Below are positions 1 to 7,097 of a stretch of 56,373 nucleotides of DNA, piece after piece. A program made the position numbers and the translations under genes. This DNA is from an uncultured Alphaproteobacteria bacterium (lineage in GTDB: Bacteria > Pseudomonadota > Alphaproteobacteria > Caulobacterales > Hyphomonadaceae): assembly GCA_903842595.1 (NCBI GenBank), contig CAIMMO010000104.1, forward strand, positions 1 to 56,373, in the 5' to 3' direction. Positions within the stretch are counted from its first letter, which is position 1. Each line of letters starts with the position of its first letter. The notes under the pieces were generated by a model. That model saw nothing but the letters and a program-made list of their open reading frames with translations. It was not told where the DNA came from and made no database searches.

Positions 1-349
1 CAAGGTCAACCGCTACCGGAAGCCGACATTCGCCAAGCCATGTCCGGACGATCTTCGACGGACGATCAAGTCCGAATGCACCTTCCTTGTCGAGGCGCTG
101 GCCGATTGAGGATCATGCACAACGTGCAGTATGCACGACACAGTGTGGTTCGAGATCCAGGGCCTTCCAGCAGTTTCCATCGCCTCCAGCGAGTTTCGCG
201 AAGCCGCTGAGGCCCAACGCGACGCCCTAGGCATGAAGGACGCACGCTATCTGCTTGTCGAACATCCTATCCAGGATGCGACGGACGATGAAATGCGTGC
301 CAAGGCGAGGGCAGTGCTGAATGCTGTGGTTCAGGCCCTGACCAAATAG
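1..349 (+). CDS. UGSC-family selenoprotein, 5'-truncated by window edge (Sec codon TGA at 107-109)
   Basis: Frame 2 is open from the window edge to 106, meets TGA at 107-109 and continues without a break to TAG at 347-349. The residues after the TGA are Gly-Ser-Cys, so the motif reads U-G-S-C, the hallmark of the UGSC (seleno)protein family, whose relatives carry either Sec or Cys there. A second redox-like CTTC follows at once. The downstream part (from MHDTVWFE, position 131) is a typical UGSC C-terminus: a GLPAVSIASSEF strand segment, then QRDALGM and a VEHPI stretch. Upstream residues (KPTFAKPCPDDLRR, FLVEALAD) also fit the family, so both sides of the TGA are coding. A SECIS-like hairpin lies 13-27 nt after the TGA. 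A conventional annotation would call only a 72-residue ORF from 131. The exact biochemical role of the family is unknown; a redox function is inferred. The 5' end lies outside the window. Confidence 0.85.
123..137 (+). promoter_or_regulatory. Bacterial SECIS-like hairpin for Sec insertion at TGA 107-109
   Basis: Positions 123-128 (CGTGCA) pair perfectly with 132-137 (TGCACG) around a three-base loop GTA at 129-131. The loop begins with G, and 19 nt separate the TGA from the loop. Both features fit the general bacterial SECIS model, which asks for a short stem, a G within the first two loop bases and roughly 16-37 nt from the UGA. SelB would bind the apical part. The element lies inside the coding region, as expected in bacteria. 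The fold was found by eye; no energy was computed. Confidence 0.7.
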
Positions 350-565
350 GGGCGACCTGACATGCGGTGTTCCGTTAGCCGGTCTCCCATGTGGAGGGCG
401 AAGCGTGGCAGGTGGGGATGCGAGAGACGAGTTTTGGCCTGGTCGACAAATCGTGGCGTGGGCAACCACTGCGGTTAGGGAGAGACTTCGGTCCGTGTGC
501 AAGACCCGCCGAAAGCGGGCCATGCAGGTTAATTTCCGGAACTAGTCGGGAGAGCTAGGTCTACC
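350..565. other. Intergenic region with a hairpin at 498-526; no gene seen
   Basis: Between the selenoprotein stop and the tRNA-Ser 3' end I find no convincing coding frame. The only clear structure is a hairpin. TGCA at 498-501 pairs with TGCA at 523-526, and CCCGC at 505-509 pairs with GCGGG at 515-519 around a CGAAA loop, with a symmetric 3x3 internal loop between the two helices. It has no long T-run on either side. It may help end the convergent selenoprotein and tRNA transcripts, but this is not proven. Confidence 0.4.
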
Positions 566-655
566 TGGCGGAGAGGGTGAGATTCGAACTCACGGTACCC
601 GTGAAGGTACAACGGTTTTCGAGACCGTCCCGATCGACCACTCTGGCACCTCTCC
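566..655 (-). tRNA. tRNA-Ser (anticodon CGA), CCA encoded
   Basis: Read on the minus strand, the sequence begins GGAGAGG at 655 and ends with the pairing CCTCTCC, discriminator G and an encoded CCA at 568-566. The anticodon stem ACGGT/ACCGT encloses the loop CTCGAAA, giving anticodon CGA (codon UCG). A long variable arm and the T-arm GTGAG-TTCGAAT-CTCAC are present, as in serine tRNAs. Length is 90 nt with CCA. It is not the Sec tRNA, whose anticodon would be TCA, despite the neighbouring selenoprotein gene. Confidence 0.97.
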
Positions 656-667
656 GCGGGACGCGGG

Positions 668-695
668 GGTATAGCATCGGAATCACCAAACGCAA
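668..695 (-). promoter_or_regulatory. Likely sigma-70-type promoter of tRNA-Ser
   Basis: On the minus strand TTGCGT (690-695) and TATACC (668-673) are separated by 16 bp. This places the start of transcription a few bases upstream of the mature tRNA 5' end at 655. Spacing and hexamers fit a housekeeping promoter. The rest of 656-939 holds no gene that I can support. Confidence 0.5.
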
Positions 696-939
696 GCTGG
701 TCTGTCGTCCACCCGAAGAGCGGCGCGGAAAGCCTCAAGAATGCCGGCCGAAGGATATCTGCCGTGGCATTGGGCAGCTGATCGCGTCTCCCCAGTTGCT
801 TTCGGAGGCATGCGCCCAACTGAATCACGAGGGCGCGAGTTGGCGCGCGCCCCAGGATGCGTCCACCGCCATCCCTGACGCCCCTACCTGTCCGCTCCTT
901 GCAGCGAAAGTCCAAGGCTCGCCCCGGGGGCCCTGCTTC

Positions 940-1590
940 TCAACTGGCCGGCTGAGCGGCCGGGATACTGAGCGCTGCCAGGGCCGGCAGAAGCTGGGTC
1001 GATGCGGTGCGATAGGTCAGGCGGTCCAGGCCGGAGCCGATCTCGAGAACGACGTCGCCTGCTTCTGAGCTCAACCGGGCGAGGATAGTGCCTCTGTCGC
1101 ATGCCAGTGCGCCTTCAAACGCGGGCAGGCCGAGGGCTTGCGCTGCCGGTGATTCAATCATGCCCGCCGCGTGAGTGCAGCGTCCGCCCTGCAGGCTGAC
1201 CGCAGCGTTGGCGATGGACGCCGACAGGTCCGCCGGCGCTCCGGCAACAACATCCGCAAGCGCCAGGCTGATCGCAGCCTCCGATATTGTGAACCCGTCA
1301 CCATCGCCGCGAACCATCGCGGACTTCAGCGGCCCAGAGCCGCCCGTCAGCCGCAAAGCAGGCATGGGAAGCACGTCCAGCAGCGATAGCGACGTCTGGA
1401 AGTCACCTAACGCAAAGCCGCGCCACGCCACATCGAGAAGTTCCCCGTTCCAGATCGTGCCGGAAGCTTCGCCGATGGTCAGGTCCCCGGGCGCACGTGC
1501 GTTGTCCCAAGCCATGCGGAGCGGAAACATCGCCGCCATAGCAATCACAACAGCGAGGGCAAGCGCGCCGCCACGCAGCCACCAGCTCAT
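940..1590 (-). CDS. gspN: Type II secretion system protein N
   Basis: 216 residues with an N-terminal membrane anchor (SWWLRGGALALAVVIAMAAM) and a periplasmic domain. It carries the GspN-type pattern LTIGEASGTIWNGEL, in which the protein resembles a YhdP/AsmA-like strand repeat. GspN is an accessory inner-membrane-anchored component found in only some T2SSs. The start codon overlaps the gspM stop by 4 nt, so translation is likely coupled. It is the last gene of the gspC-N operon; about 285 nt separate it from the tRNA-Ser gene. Assignment rests on position and on the N-terminal motif. Confidence 0.8.
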   Translation of the reverse strand: MSWWLRGGALALAVVIAMAAMFPLRMAWDNARAPGDLTIGEASGTIWNGELLDVAWRGFALGDFQTSLSLLDVLPMPALRLTGGSGPLKSAMVRGDGDGFTISEAAISLALADVVAGAPADLSASIANAAVSLQGGRCTHAAGMIESPAAQALGLPAFEGALACDRGTILARLSSEAGDVVLEIGSGLDRLTYRTASTQLLPALAALSIPAAQPAS

Positions 1591-2048
1591 GACGACCCAC
1601 CGAAGGACGCATCTGCCGCAACCCCGCCTTCACGCGCAGCAGTGATGGAGAGCGAGGTGAGGGTGACGGCATCCGAGGCTTTGGCGGCCCAAGCAAGCAC
1701 GTCGATTGACCTCGACGATGCAAGCCGCAACACAGCCGAGCCCTCGACTATGCGCGAGTCCAGCACTGTGAGGCCCTGTGCAGAGGCCGAGGCTGTGAGT
1801 TGGGCCAGCGCTTCCTCGGTAAGCCTGGGGTCAGCGTCGATGGTCGATGCAAGTTCGCGCGCCTCGGCGAGGTCTGCGGCCGCAAGGGCGTGTCTGTCGG
1901 CGGCGCTGCGTGCGGCGGATTGGCCGGGAAGCATCACGCCATAGACGGCGGAGATGATGAAGCAGATCACGAGCGCTGCCGTGATCAGCAGGCGTTCGCG
2001 CGGTGAAAGGCGCATGATCGCGTCGCGAAAAGTGTAGAGCAACTTCAT
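1587..2048 (-). CDS. gspM: Type II secretion system protein M
   Basis: 153 residues. The N-terminus has a short cytoplasmic part (LSPRERLLI) followed by one membrane segment (TAALVICFIISAVYGVML). A periplasmic coiled-coil-like region and a small ferredoxin-like domain follow. That is the GspM architecture: an inner-membrane platform subunit that pairs with GspL and GspF. Start and stop overlap gspL and gspN by 4 nt each, as in a tightly coupled operon. The sequence is poorly conserved in general, so the call leans on topology and gene order. Confidence 0.85.
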   Translation of the reverse strand: MKLLYTFRDAIMRLSPRERLLITAALVICFIISAVYGVMLPGQSAARSAADRHALAAADLAEARELASTIDADPRLTEEALAQLTASASAQGLTVLDSRIVEGSAVLRLASSRSIDVLAWAAKASDAVTLTSLSITAAREGGVAADASFGGSS

Positions 2049-3094
2049 GGTGCCGCCGTCACAGTCAGTTCAACCGGAATGTTGTTGGGCTCGCTCAGCC
2101 CTGGCGTCTCCACGAGCTGCAGTCCGCTTGCCGCGATATGATCGCGCATCGGTTGCAACAGCGACGTGTTGGGAACGCCGACATGCGCGGTCACTGCCTC
2201 TCCGTCGAATGACAGCCGGGCGATCGCAACACCCGGCGCGCGCGCCAGCCCCTCGACAACCGTTACTGCATTCTCCAGCCCTGCCGTTGCGCGCGCACGC
2301 GGCAGGCCTGCCTCGCGCAGCTGGGCCAGCGGATTGATGATCCGCTGCGCATTGGGCAGCGCCTTGCGCGCAACCGTCTGTGCCTCAGCGCGCAGTTGCG
2401 CCGTTGCTGCATTGAGCTGGCTCGCCTCGATCCATGGAAGCGCCGCGAGAATGGACAGTGCGGCAAACGCAGTCATCGCCGCTGCCAGCGGCACTATCCG
2501 TGGCGCGGACGCTTTTGTCGTGCCACCCGCCACAATGAGGTCGGGAAGGGCGAGATGCCGGCCCTGCCTGATGCAGGCCTCAGCGGCGCTTTCGAAATCG
2601 ACCTGCTGCGCCTGCGCTTCGCGCAGAAGCAGAGGTAGCAGGTCCCGCTCGCATGCGAACGCGCCTGTCGCCGTGCGCACGAGACAATCGCCGCGCTCCG
2701 AAACCATGGCTTCTCCAGCTTCCGGCGCGGGTAACAGGGCGAAATCCGCGATCACGGCATCAGGCGCATGAGCGTGGGCTTTGGCCTGCTCCATCAATGC
2801 GTCGAGTGCGCTGCGCGCAATCACGTGCGCCGTGCGCATGCCACCCGCCACGGGGGAGAGAGCGCAGACACACTCGCTGGCTGGGGTCGCCATATCAGGG
2901 GCAAGCTGCGAGAGCGTCGCTGCACGCGCCTGCGCGTCGGTGCGGCCCAGCGCATTCACGTTGCGCGCCATTACAAGGGCGCCGGGCGCCAGCAGGATTC
3001 GCGCCGGTCCCCGCGACGCGCTGGTCTGCACGCTGCTCGTGCGCCACGTATCGCCCTCATGTACGGGTGGGTGGATTAGCTGAACCGTCTTCAT
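2045..3094 (-). CDS. gspL: Type II secretion system protein L
   Basis: About 349 residues when started at the ATG at 3094, which overlaps the gspK stop by 4 nt; an upstream in-frame start at 3109 is possible. The first two thirds form a cytoplasmic actin-like domain. A membrane segment (IVPLAAAMTAFAALSILAAL) follows, then a periplasmic ferredoxin-like domain. GspL couples the ATPase GspE to the inner-membrane platform. Codon use and overlaps match the rest of the operon. Confidence 0.88.
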   Translation of the reverse strand: MKTVQLIHPPVHEGDTWRTSSVQTSASRGPARILLAPGALVMARNVNALGRTDAQARAATLSQLAPDMATPASECVCALSPVAGGMRTAHVIARSALDALMEQAKAHAHAPDAVIADFALLPAPEAGEAMVSERGDCLVRTATGAFACERDLLPLLLREAQAQQVDFESAAEACIRQGRHLALPDLIVAGGTTKASAPRIVPLAAAMTAFAALSILAALPWIEASQLNAATAQLRAEAQTVARKALPNAQRIINPLAQLREAGLPRARATAGLENAVTVVEGLARAPGVAIARLSFDGEAVTAHVGVPNTSLLQPMRDHIAASGLQLVETPGLSEPNNIPVELTVTAAP

Positions 3095-4071
3095 CTGTCT
3101 TCCGTCCATCGTCTGGCGGCGATCACGAAGCTGCCGCCGCCACGCACCATCAGGCCGGACATTGCTGCCTCTGCGTCCGAATGTGTGACGATGACGTCGA
3201 TGCCCAGATACTGCGTATCGAGCGTGAGCGCCTGAAGCGCGCGCTGGTCGATACCGGCTGCAGCGATTGCCGGGTCCGACAACGCCTCGCCAAGGCTCTG
3301 CCAGCCAGTGGTCGGACGACGGCGTAGCAGGTCGCGCGCCTGCGTCTGCGTGATCTTGCCGCCGGACATCGCGACCAGTACCGGCGCCTGCTCAGGGGTA
3401 AGCGCATTGAGATTGATCCGCGAAGGGCCAACCCCGGGCAGCACGCAAAGCCAGGGTCGCAGCTTGGCCAGAACATCCGAGGTGAAGCCGCGAATTGCGC
3501 GAAGCTCGCTGAACTCGGATAAAGGCTCGCTGCCTGAGAGATAGGGCGGGGAGAGTGCTGCGTAGGCGGCATCTTCGGCACCGACCACGCCTCCCGCCGT
3601 GTCGATCCAGCCGACCAGCGCATCGGCAAGTTCATTCGACTTGGCGGACGAAAGCCCCTGCATCTCCATCAGCGCAATCACCTGCACGACACCTGCCTCG
3701 TCGCGCTGGTAGATGTCGCCGGCGCCGGACACGACGCTGTTGGCGTTGACGCAGGTCGAAGCGTCACGCACGGCCACCTGCATCATGCCCTGTTCGAGTG
3801 GAAATGCCCCCGTCCGTGGCGGGCCGGCAAGTGCCGTGCGCGGCAGTGCGCCTGACACCAGATCCTCCGCCATCACGCGCGCATAACCCTCCGCGCCGAT
3901 AGCGAACCATTGCGCCTGCGCAGTGCTCTGCGCATTGGCGCTCAGCCGCTGGTCGCGCCGCATGTCAGCCAGCGCCGAGACTGCAATCGCCGAAAGCCCG
4001 GCCACCACGATCAGCACTGTCAGTAGCGCTGCGCCCGCGTCTTGCGGTGATTTGGCCCGTCCCCACTTCAT
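3091..4071 (-). CDS. gspK: Type II secretion minor pseudopilin K
   Basis: 326 residues, long for a pseudopilin as is usual for GspK. The N-terminus has a prepilin-like hydrophobic stretch (DAGAALLTVLIVVAGLSAIA) without the Glu5 found in other pilins, a known GspK trait. The large alpha-helical insert typical of the family follows, including the helix-hairpin-helix-like text INLNALTPEQAPVLVAM. GspK caps the pseudopilus tip with GspI and GspJ. It overlaps gspJ and gspL by 4 nt each. Confidence 0.92.
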   Translation of the reverse strand: MKWGRAKSPQDAGAALLTVLIVVAGLSAIAVSALADMRRDQRLSANAQSTAQAQWFAIGAEGYARVMAEDLVSGALPRTALAGPPRTGAFPLEQGMMQVAVRDASTCVNANSVVSGAGDIYQRDEAGVVQVIALMEMQGLSSAKSNELADALVGWIDTAGGVVGAEDAAYAALSPPYLSGSEPLSEFSELRAIRGFTSDVLAKLRPWLCVLPGVGPSRINLNALTPEQAPVLVAMSGGKITQTQARDLLRRRPTTGWQSLGEALSDPAIAAAGIDQRALQALTLDTQYLGIDVIVTHSDAEAAMSGLMVRGGGSFVIAARRWTEDR

Positions 4072-4655
4072 CGGACCGTCGCCTCAGGCAAGAGAAAAAC
4101 CTGCGACACGGGCCCGCCATCGGCCAGGTCCAGAGAAAGGCGTACGGCGCGCGGGAGAGGCCGGTTCGGTGCTCCCGCCCACCCCTCCATCCACTGATCG
4201 AAGTCGAAAAATTCCAGCCGAAGCGACTGTACGCCTTCGGCCAGAACTTGCGGCTGCTGCAGCGGTGACCCGTCGACATGCCTGCGCCACCGTCGCTCAA
4301 GTCGGGCCCCGCTCAACCGGTACTCGACATACTGCAGTGACGAGCGTTCCTGTTCGAGCGGATTGTCCCACCCCCGACGCACAAGCGAGAGAAACACGCC
4401 ATCGCCGAGCGCGCCGCCCGCCAGTGCAGCTTGCGCCTTCGCGCCATTCACGTCGCGAGCACGCCTGGCCGCTGCCTGGCTGAGGTCGGCCTTCATGATG
4501 GCGCGCAACCGCATCAGGGTGTGCGTGGCCTCCTGGTGGGCGCGGATTGCGTCCTGGCTGGCGGTTGATGCGCTGGACACCGCCATGGCGCCTGTCGCCA
4601 GCATGGCGAGGGCGGCGAGAGCGACAAGGGTTTCGACGAGCGTGAACCCTTTCAT
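4068..4655 (-). CDS. gspJ: Type II secretion minor pseudopilin J
   Basis: 195 residues from the ATG at 4655, which overlaps the gspI stop by 4 nt. The leader MKG is followed by the type IV prepilin sequence FTLVETLVALAALAML with Glu5, so it should be cleaved after Gly3 and N-methylated by a prepilin peptidase. A GspJ-type C-terminal domain follows (LRLEFFDFDQWMEGW). It is part of the I-J-K tip complex. A longer upstream start exists but would run deep into gspI. Confidence 0.92.
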   Translation of the reverse strand: MKGFTLVETLVALAALAMLATGAMAVSSASTASQDAIRAHQEATHTLMRLRAIMKADLSQAAARRARDVNGAKAQAALAGGALGDGVFLSLVRRGWDNPLEQERSSLQYVEYRLSGARLERRWRRHVDGSPLQQPQVLAEGVQSLRLEFFDFDQWMEGWAGAPNRPLPRAVRLSLDLADGGPVSQVFLLPEATVR

Positions 4656-5020
4656 CGCGCCGCCCGGAAGCTCGAATACTCGGCCAGCACCTGGGCGCGT
4701 CCTGTCTCGCGCACGCTCACATCTATGCGCAGGATGCGGGGCTCGGGCGATGGCGCCACGCGCATCTCCCAGTCCCATTTGCGCGAGAGTGCGGTTTCGC
4801 TCCCGCGCGTGGTGCCGGTTGGGGGTGGGCGGCTCATGGCCATCACCTCCGCGATCCGGTTCTCGGCGACAATACCCGCGATGAGGCGCGCTTCATCGGC
4901 CTCGGCATTTCGTCCACTCTGGCCAAGGACATTGAGCGTCGCCATGGCGCCAAGGCTGAACACAGCAATCGCGACAACAACCTCAAGCAGGGAAAATCCG
5001 GACTGTGAGGGAGCCGTCAT
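4652..5020 (-). CDS. gspI: Type II secretion minor pseudopilin I
   Basis: 122 residues. Leader MTAPSQSG is followed by FSLLEVVVAIAVFSLGAMA, a prepilin cleavage/methylation motif with Glu5. Length and the text AEADEARLIAGIVAENRIAE are typical of GspI. It is the core of the pseudopilus tip complex. Overlaps of 4 nt with gspH and gspJ show coupling. Confidence 0.93.
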   Translation of the reverse strand: MTAPSQSGFSLLEVVVAIAVFSLGAMATLNVLGQSGRNAEADEARLIAGIVAENRIAEVMAMSRPPPTGTTRGSETALSRKWDWEMRVAPSPEPRILRIDVSVRETGRAQVLAEYSSFRAAR

Positions 5021-5460
5021 GGCGACGACTCGCTCAATCTGGCGATGCGGCCGGATGGCTCGATGGCGACGCCATCCCTAGCGCCTCCGTTAAAGAGCGT
5101 GAACGATGCCGGCTCGGCAAGTCCGACGGGGTCGAACACAACGATCGCCGGCAAGCGCCCGTCGCCGGCCGCGACTGTCGTCTGCTCATTCCAGGGCGTT
5201 ATCTCGATCTCGCGCGCGGGCCCGAGCCGGCTGGTGGCGCGTGTCGCGTATCCGGTCTCGGAGACTTCAACCAAGACGGTTTGATTCTCGATCAGCGCGA
5301 GATCGCGCGCGGCGACCAGGCTTCGGATCAGCCTGTCCGTCTCGCTGGCAAGCTGGCCGGATGCCCCCGGCGCGCTGACGACCACGAGGCCGGCCGCAAG
5401 CGAGACGATGGCGAGAACCACCATCATCTCGATCAGCGAAAAGCCGGCCTCGCGACCCAT
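5017..5460 (-). CDS. gspH: Type II secretion minor pseudopilin H
   Basis: 147 residues. The leader MGREAG precedes FSLIEMMVVLAIVSLAAGL with Glu5. The body contains a GspH-like beta-rich region (FDPVGLAEPASFTLFNGG). It bridges the tip complex and the GspG fibre. It lies 12 nt after the gspG stop and overlaps gspI. Confidence 0.92.
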   Translation of the reverse strand: MGREAGFSLIEMMVVLAIVSLAAGLVVVSAPGASGQLASETDRLIRSLVAARDLALIENQTVLVEVSETGYATRATSRLGPAREIEITPWNEQTTVAAGDGRLPAIVVFDPVGLAEPASFTLFNGGARDGVAIEPSGRIARLSESSP

Positions 5461-5472
5461 GCCCGTCCCCCG

Positions 5473-5955
5473 TCAGTTCCAGTTGCCGATGTCTGCGTCG
5501 AGACCTTCCCCGCCGAGCGAATTGTCCGCTCCCAGCGAGTAGACATCGAAGGCGCGGGCGCGACCGGGATAGGCATACTGGTAAGGATTCCCCCAAGGAT
5601 CCTCAGGCAGCCGGCGAATGTAACCGCCCTCGCGATAGCGTTCCGGTTTTGCGTTGGAAGGCGCGCTGACCAGCGCAGTGAGGCCGTCTTCCGTGCGCGG
5701 GTAGCCGAAATTGTCCATCTTGTAGGTATCGACCGCCAGCTCAAGCGTCGCGATATCGGCCTTGGCCTTGTCCACCATCGCCTTGTCGCGGCTCGGCAGC
5801 ACGTTGATCAGCACGAGCGTCGACAGCAGGCCAATGATGACCATCGTCACCATCACCTCGATCAGGCTGAAACCGGCTTGGCTGCCGGCCCGCTTTAGAA
5901 GCTCAGCGTGTTGATCTGCAGGATCGGTAGAAGGATCGACAGGATGACCAGGCAT
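5473..5955 (-). CDS. gspG: Type II secretion major pseudopilin G
   Basis: 160 residues from the ATG at 5955. The motif AGFSLIEVMVTMVIIGLLST marks the cleavage site and hydrophobic helix. The C-terminal region shows the GspG signature: YPRTEDGL, then LPEDPWGNPYQY and DVYSLGADNSLGGEG, the calcium-binding end of the major pseudopilin. The leader is unusually long (about 28 residues), and no alternative ATG, GTG or TTG lies closer to the cleavage site. The gene therefore overlaps the 3' end of gspF by 61 nt. Confidence 0.95.
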   Translation of the reverse strand: MPGHPVDPSTDPADQHAELLKRAGSQAGFSLIEVMVTMVIIGLLSTLVLINVLPSRDKAMVDKAKADIATLELAVDTYKMDNFGYPRTEDGLTALVSAPSNAKPERYREGGYIRRLPEDPWGNPYQYAYPGRARAFDVYSLGADNSLGGEGLDADIGNWN

Positions 5956-7097
5956 ACAATGCCTCCCATGATGAGAATGATGGCAGGTTCGAGAAGGCTG
6001 AGGGCGACGGACGTTGCGGAGCGCACGTCGCGTTCGAGATAATCGGCGGCGCGGTCCAGCATGGGCTCAAGCTTGCCGCTGTTCTCTCCGCTGGCGGCGA
6101 GGTGGACGAGGAGGGGCGGAAACACTTTTGCGCGTCGCAGGGCGGAGGAGAGGCCAACGCCTTCGTGCACTTGCACGGCCATCTCCTGCGCCGCCGCGCG
6201 GATCAGGGTGTTGCCCGCCGTCTTTCCTGCGAGGTTCAGCGCCTCCAGCACGGGCAGGCCGCTGCCGATCATTGTCGCCAGCGAGCGCGCCAGACTGGCC
6301 GACTCCACGTTCCGGATCACCCGGCCAGCGATAGGCAGCTTCAGGAGCATGCCGTCGAACGCCAGCCGCGGCCCGGGCCGCGTCATAGCCCACGCGAAGA
6401 GCGCGAGCGACACCGCGATCCCAAGCATGATCGCCCAGCCCCAGTGCAGCATTAGGTTCGAGATGGCGATCATCGCATTCGTGATATCGGGCAGCCGCTG
6501 CCCTGAGACGTCGAACTGCTCGACCACGCGCGGCACCACGAATGTCATCAGCGCCACGATCACGCCAAGCGCCACGACGGCGAGCACGATCGGATAGACA
6601 AGTGCAGACGAGACCTTGGCCTGCATGTCCTGCTTTTTCTCTAGCAAGTCGGCCAGCCGATCCAGTACCTGGGGCAGTGATCCCGAAGCCTCGCCGGCCG
6701 CAACCATCGCGCGATACGTGGGAGGGAAGGCGGGCCCCAGCCGCGCCATGGCGTCGGACAAGCGCATGCCTTCCACCACGCCCGTATGCACGCGTGATAG
6801 CAGGTCGCGCTGCTTGCGACTTTCGGCCTGCTCAGCCAGCGAACGCAGCGCCTCCTCGACCGGCGCAACAGTCGCCAGCGTCGACAGCTGACGGGTGACG
6901 AGCGCCAGCGCTCCGGCGCCCAGACGCACGGGTCGCGCACTTCGGGTTGTCGCGGCGCTGGTTCCCGCCGTGATCTGCGTCGCGACCAAGCCTCGGCGTT
7001 CGAGTGTGCGCCGCGCGGTGTCTCCATCGGGGCTGGCCAACGCGCCCGTCCGCGTTCGCCCGGAACGATCGATGGCGCTGAACTCAAAGGTCGGCAT
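5895..7097 (-). CDS. gspF: Type II secretion inner-membrane platform protein F
   Basis: 400 residues from the ATG at 7097 (MPTFEFSAIDRSGRTRTG, the standard GspF opening). It has two homologous GspF/PilC domains and three membrane helices, with AMVAAGEASGSLPQVLDRLA in the first domain and LAASGENSGKLEPMLDRAA in the second. It anchors the assembly platform that adds pseudopilins. It overlaps gspE by 14 nt and gspG by 61 nt. Confidence 0.95.
   Translation of the reverse strand: MPTFEFSAIDRSGRTRTGALASPDGDTARRTLERRGLVATQITAGTSAATTRSARPVRLGAGALALVTRQLSTLATVAPVEEALRSLAEQAESRKQRDLLSRVHTGVVEGMRLSDAMARLGPAFPPTYRAMVAAGEASGSLPQVLDRLADLLEKKQDMQAKVSSALVYPIVLAVVALGVIVALMTFVVPRVVEQFDVSGQRLPDITNAMIAISNLMLHWGWAIMLGIAVSLALFAWAMTRPGPRLAFDGMLLKLPIAGRVIRNVESASLARSLATMIGSGLPVLEALNLAGKTAGNTLIRAAAQEMAVQVHEGVGLSSALRRAKVFPPLLVHLAASGENSGKLEPMLDRAADYLERDVRSATSVALSLLEPAIILIMGGIVCLVILSILLPILQINTLSF

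Noticed and set aside
566..655. Possible tRNA-Sec beside the selenoprotein gene
   Set aside because: The anticodon loop CTCGAAA gives CGA (serine), the acceptor and T-arm lengths are normal for tRNA-Ser, and no TCA anticodon is present.
529..915. Minus-strand open frame of about 128 codons between gspN and the selenoprotein
   Set aside because: It runs through the whole tRNA-Ser gene and has no recognisable domain; an accidental frame.
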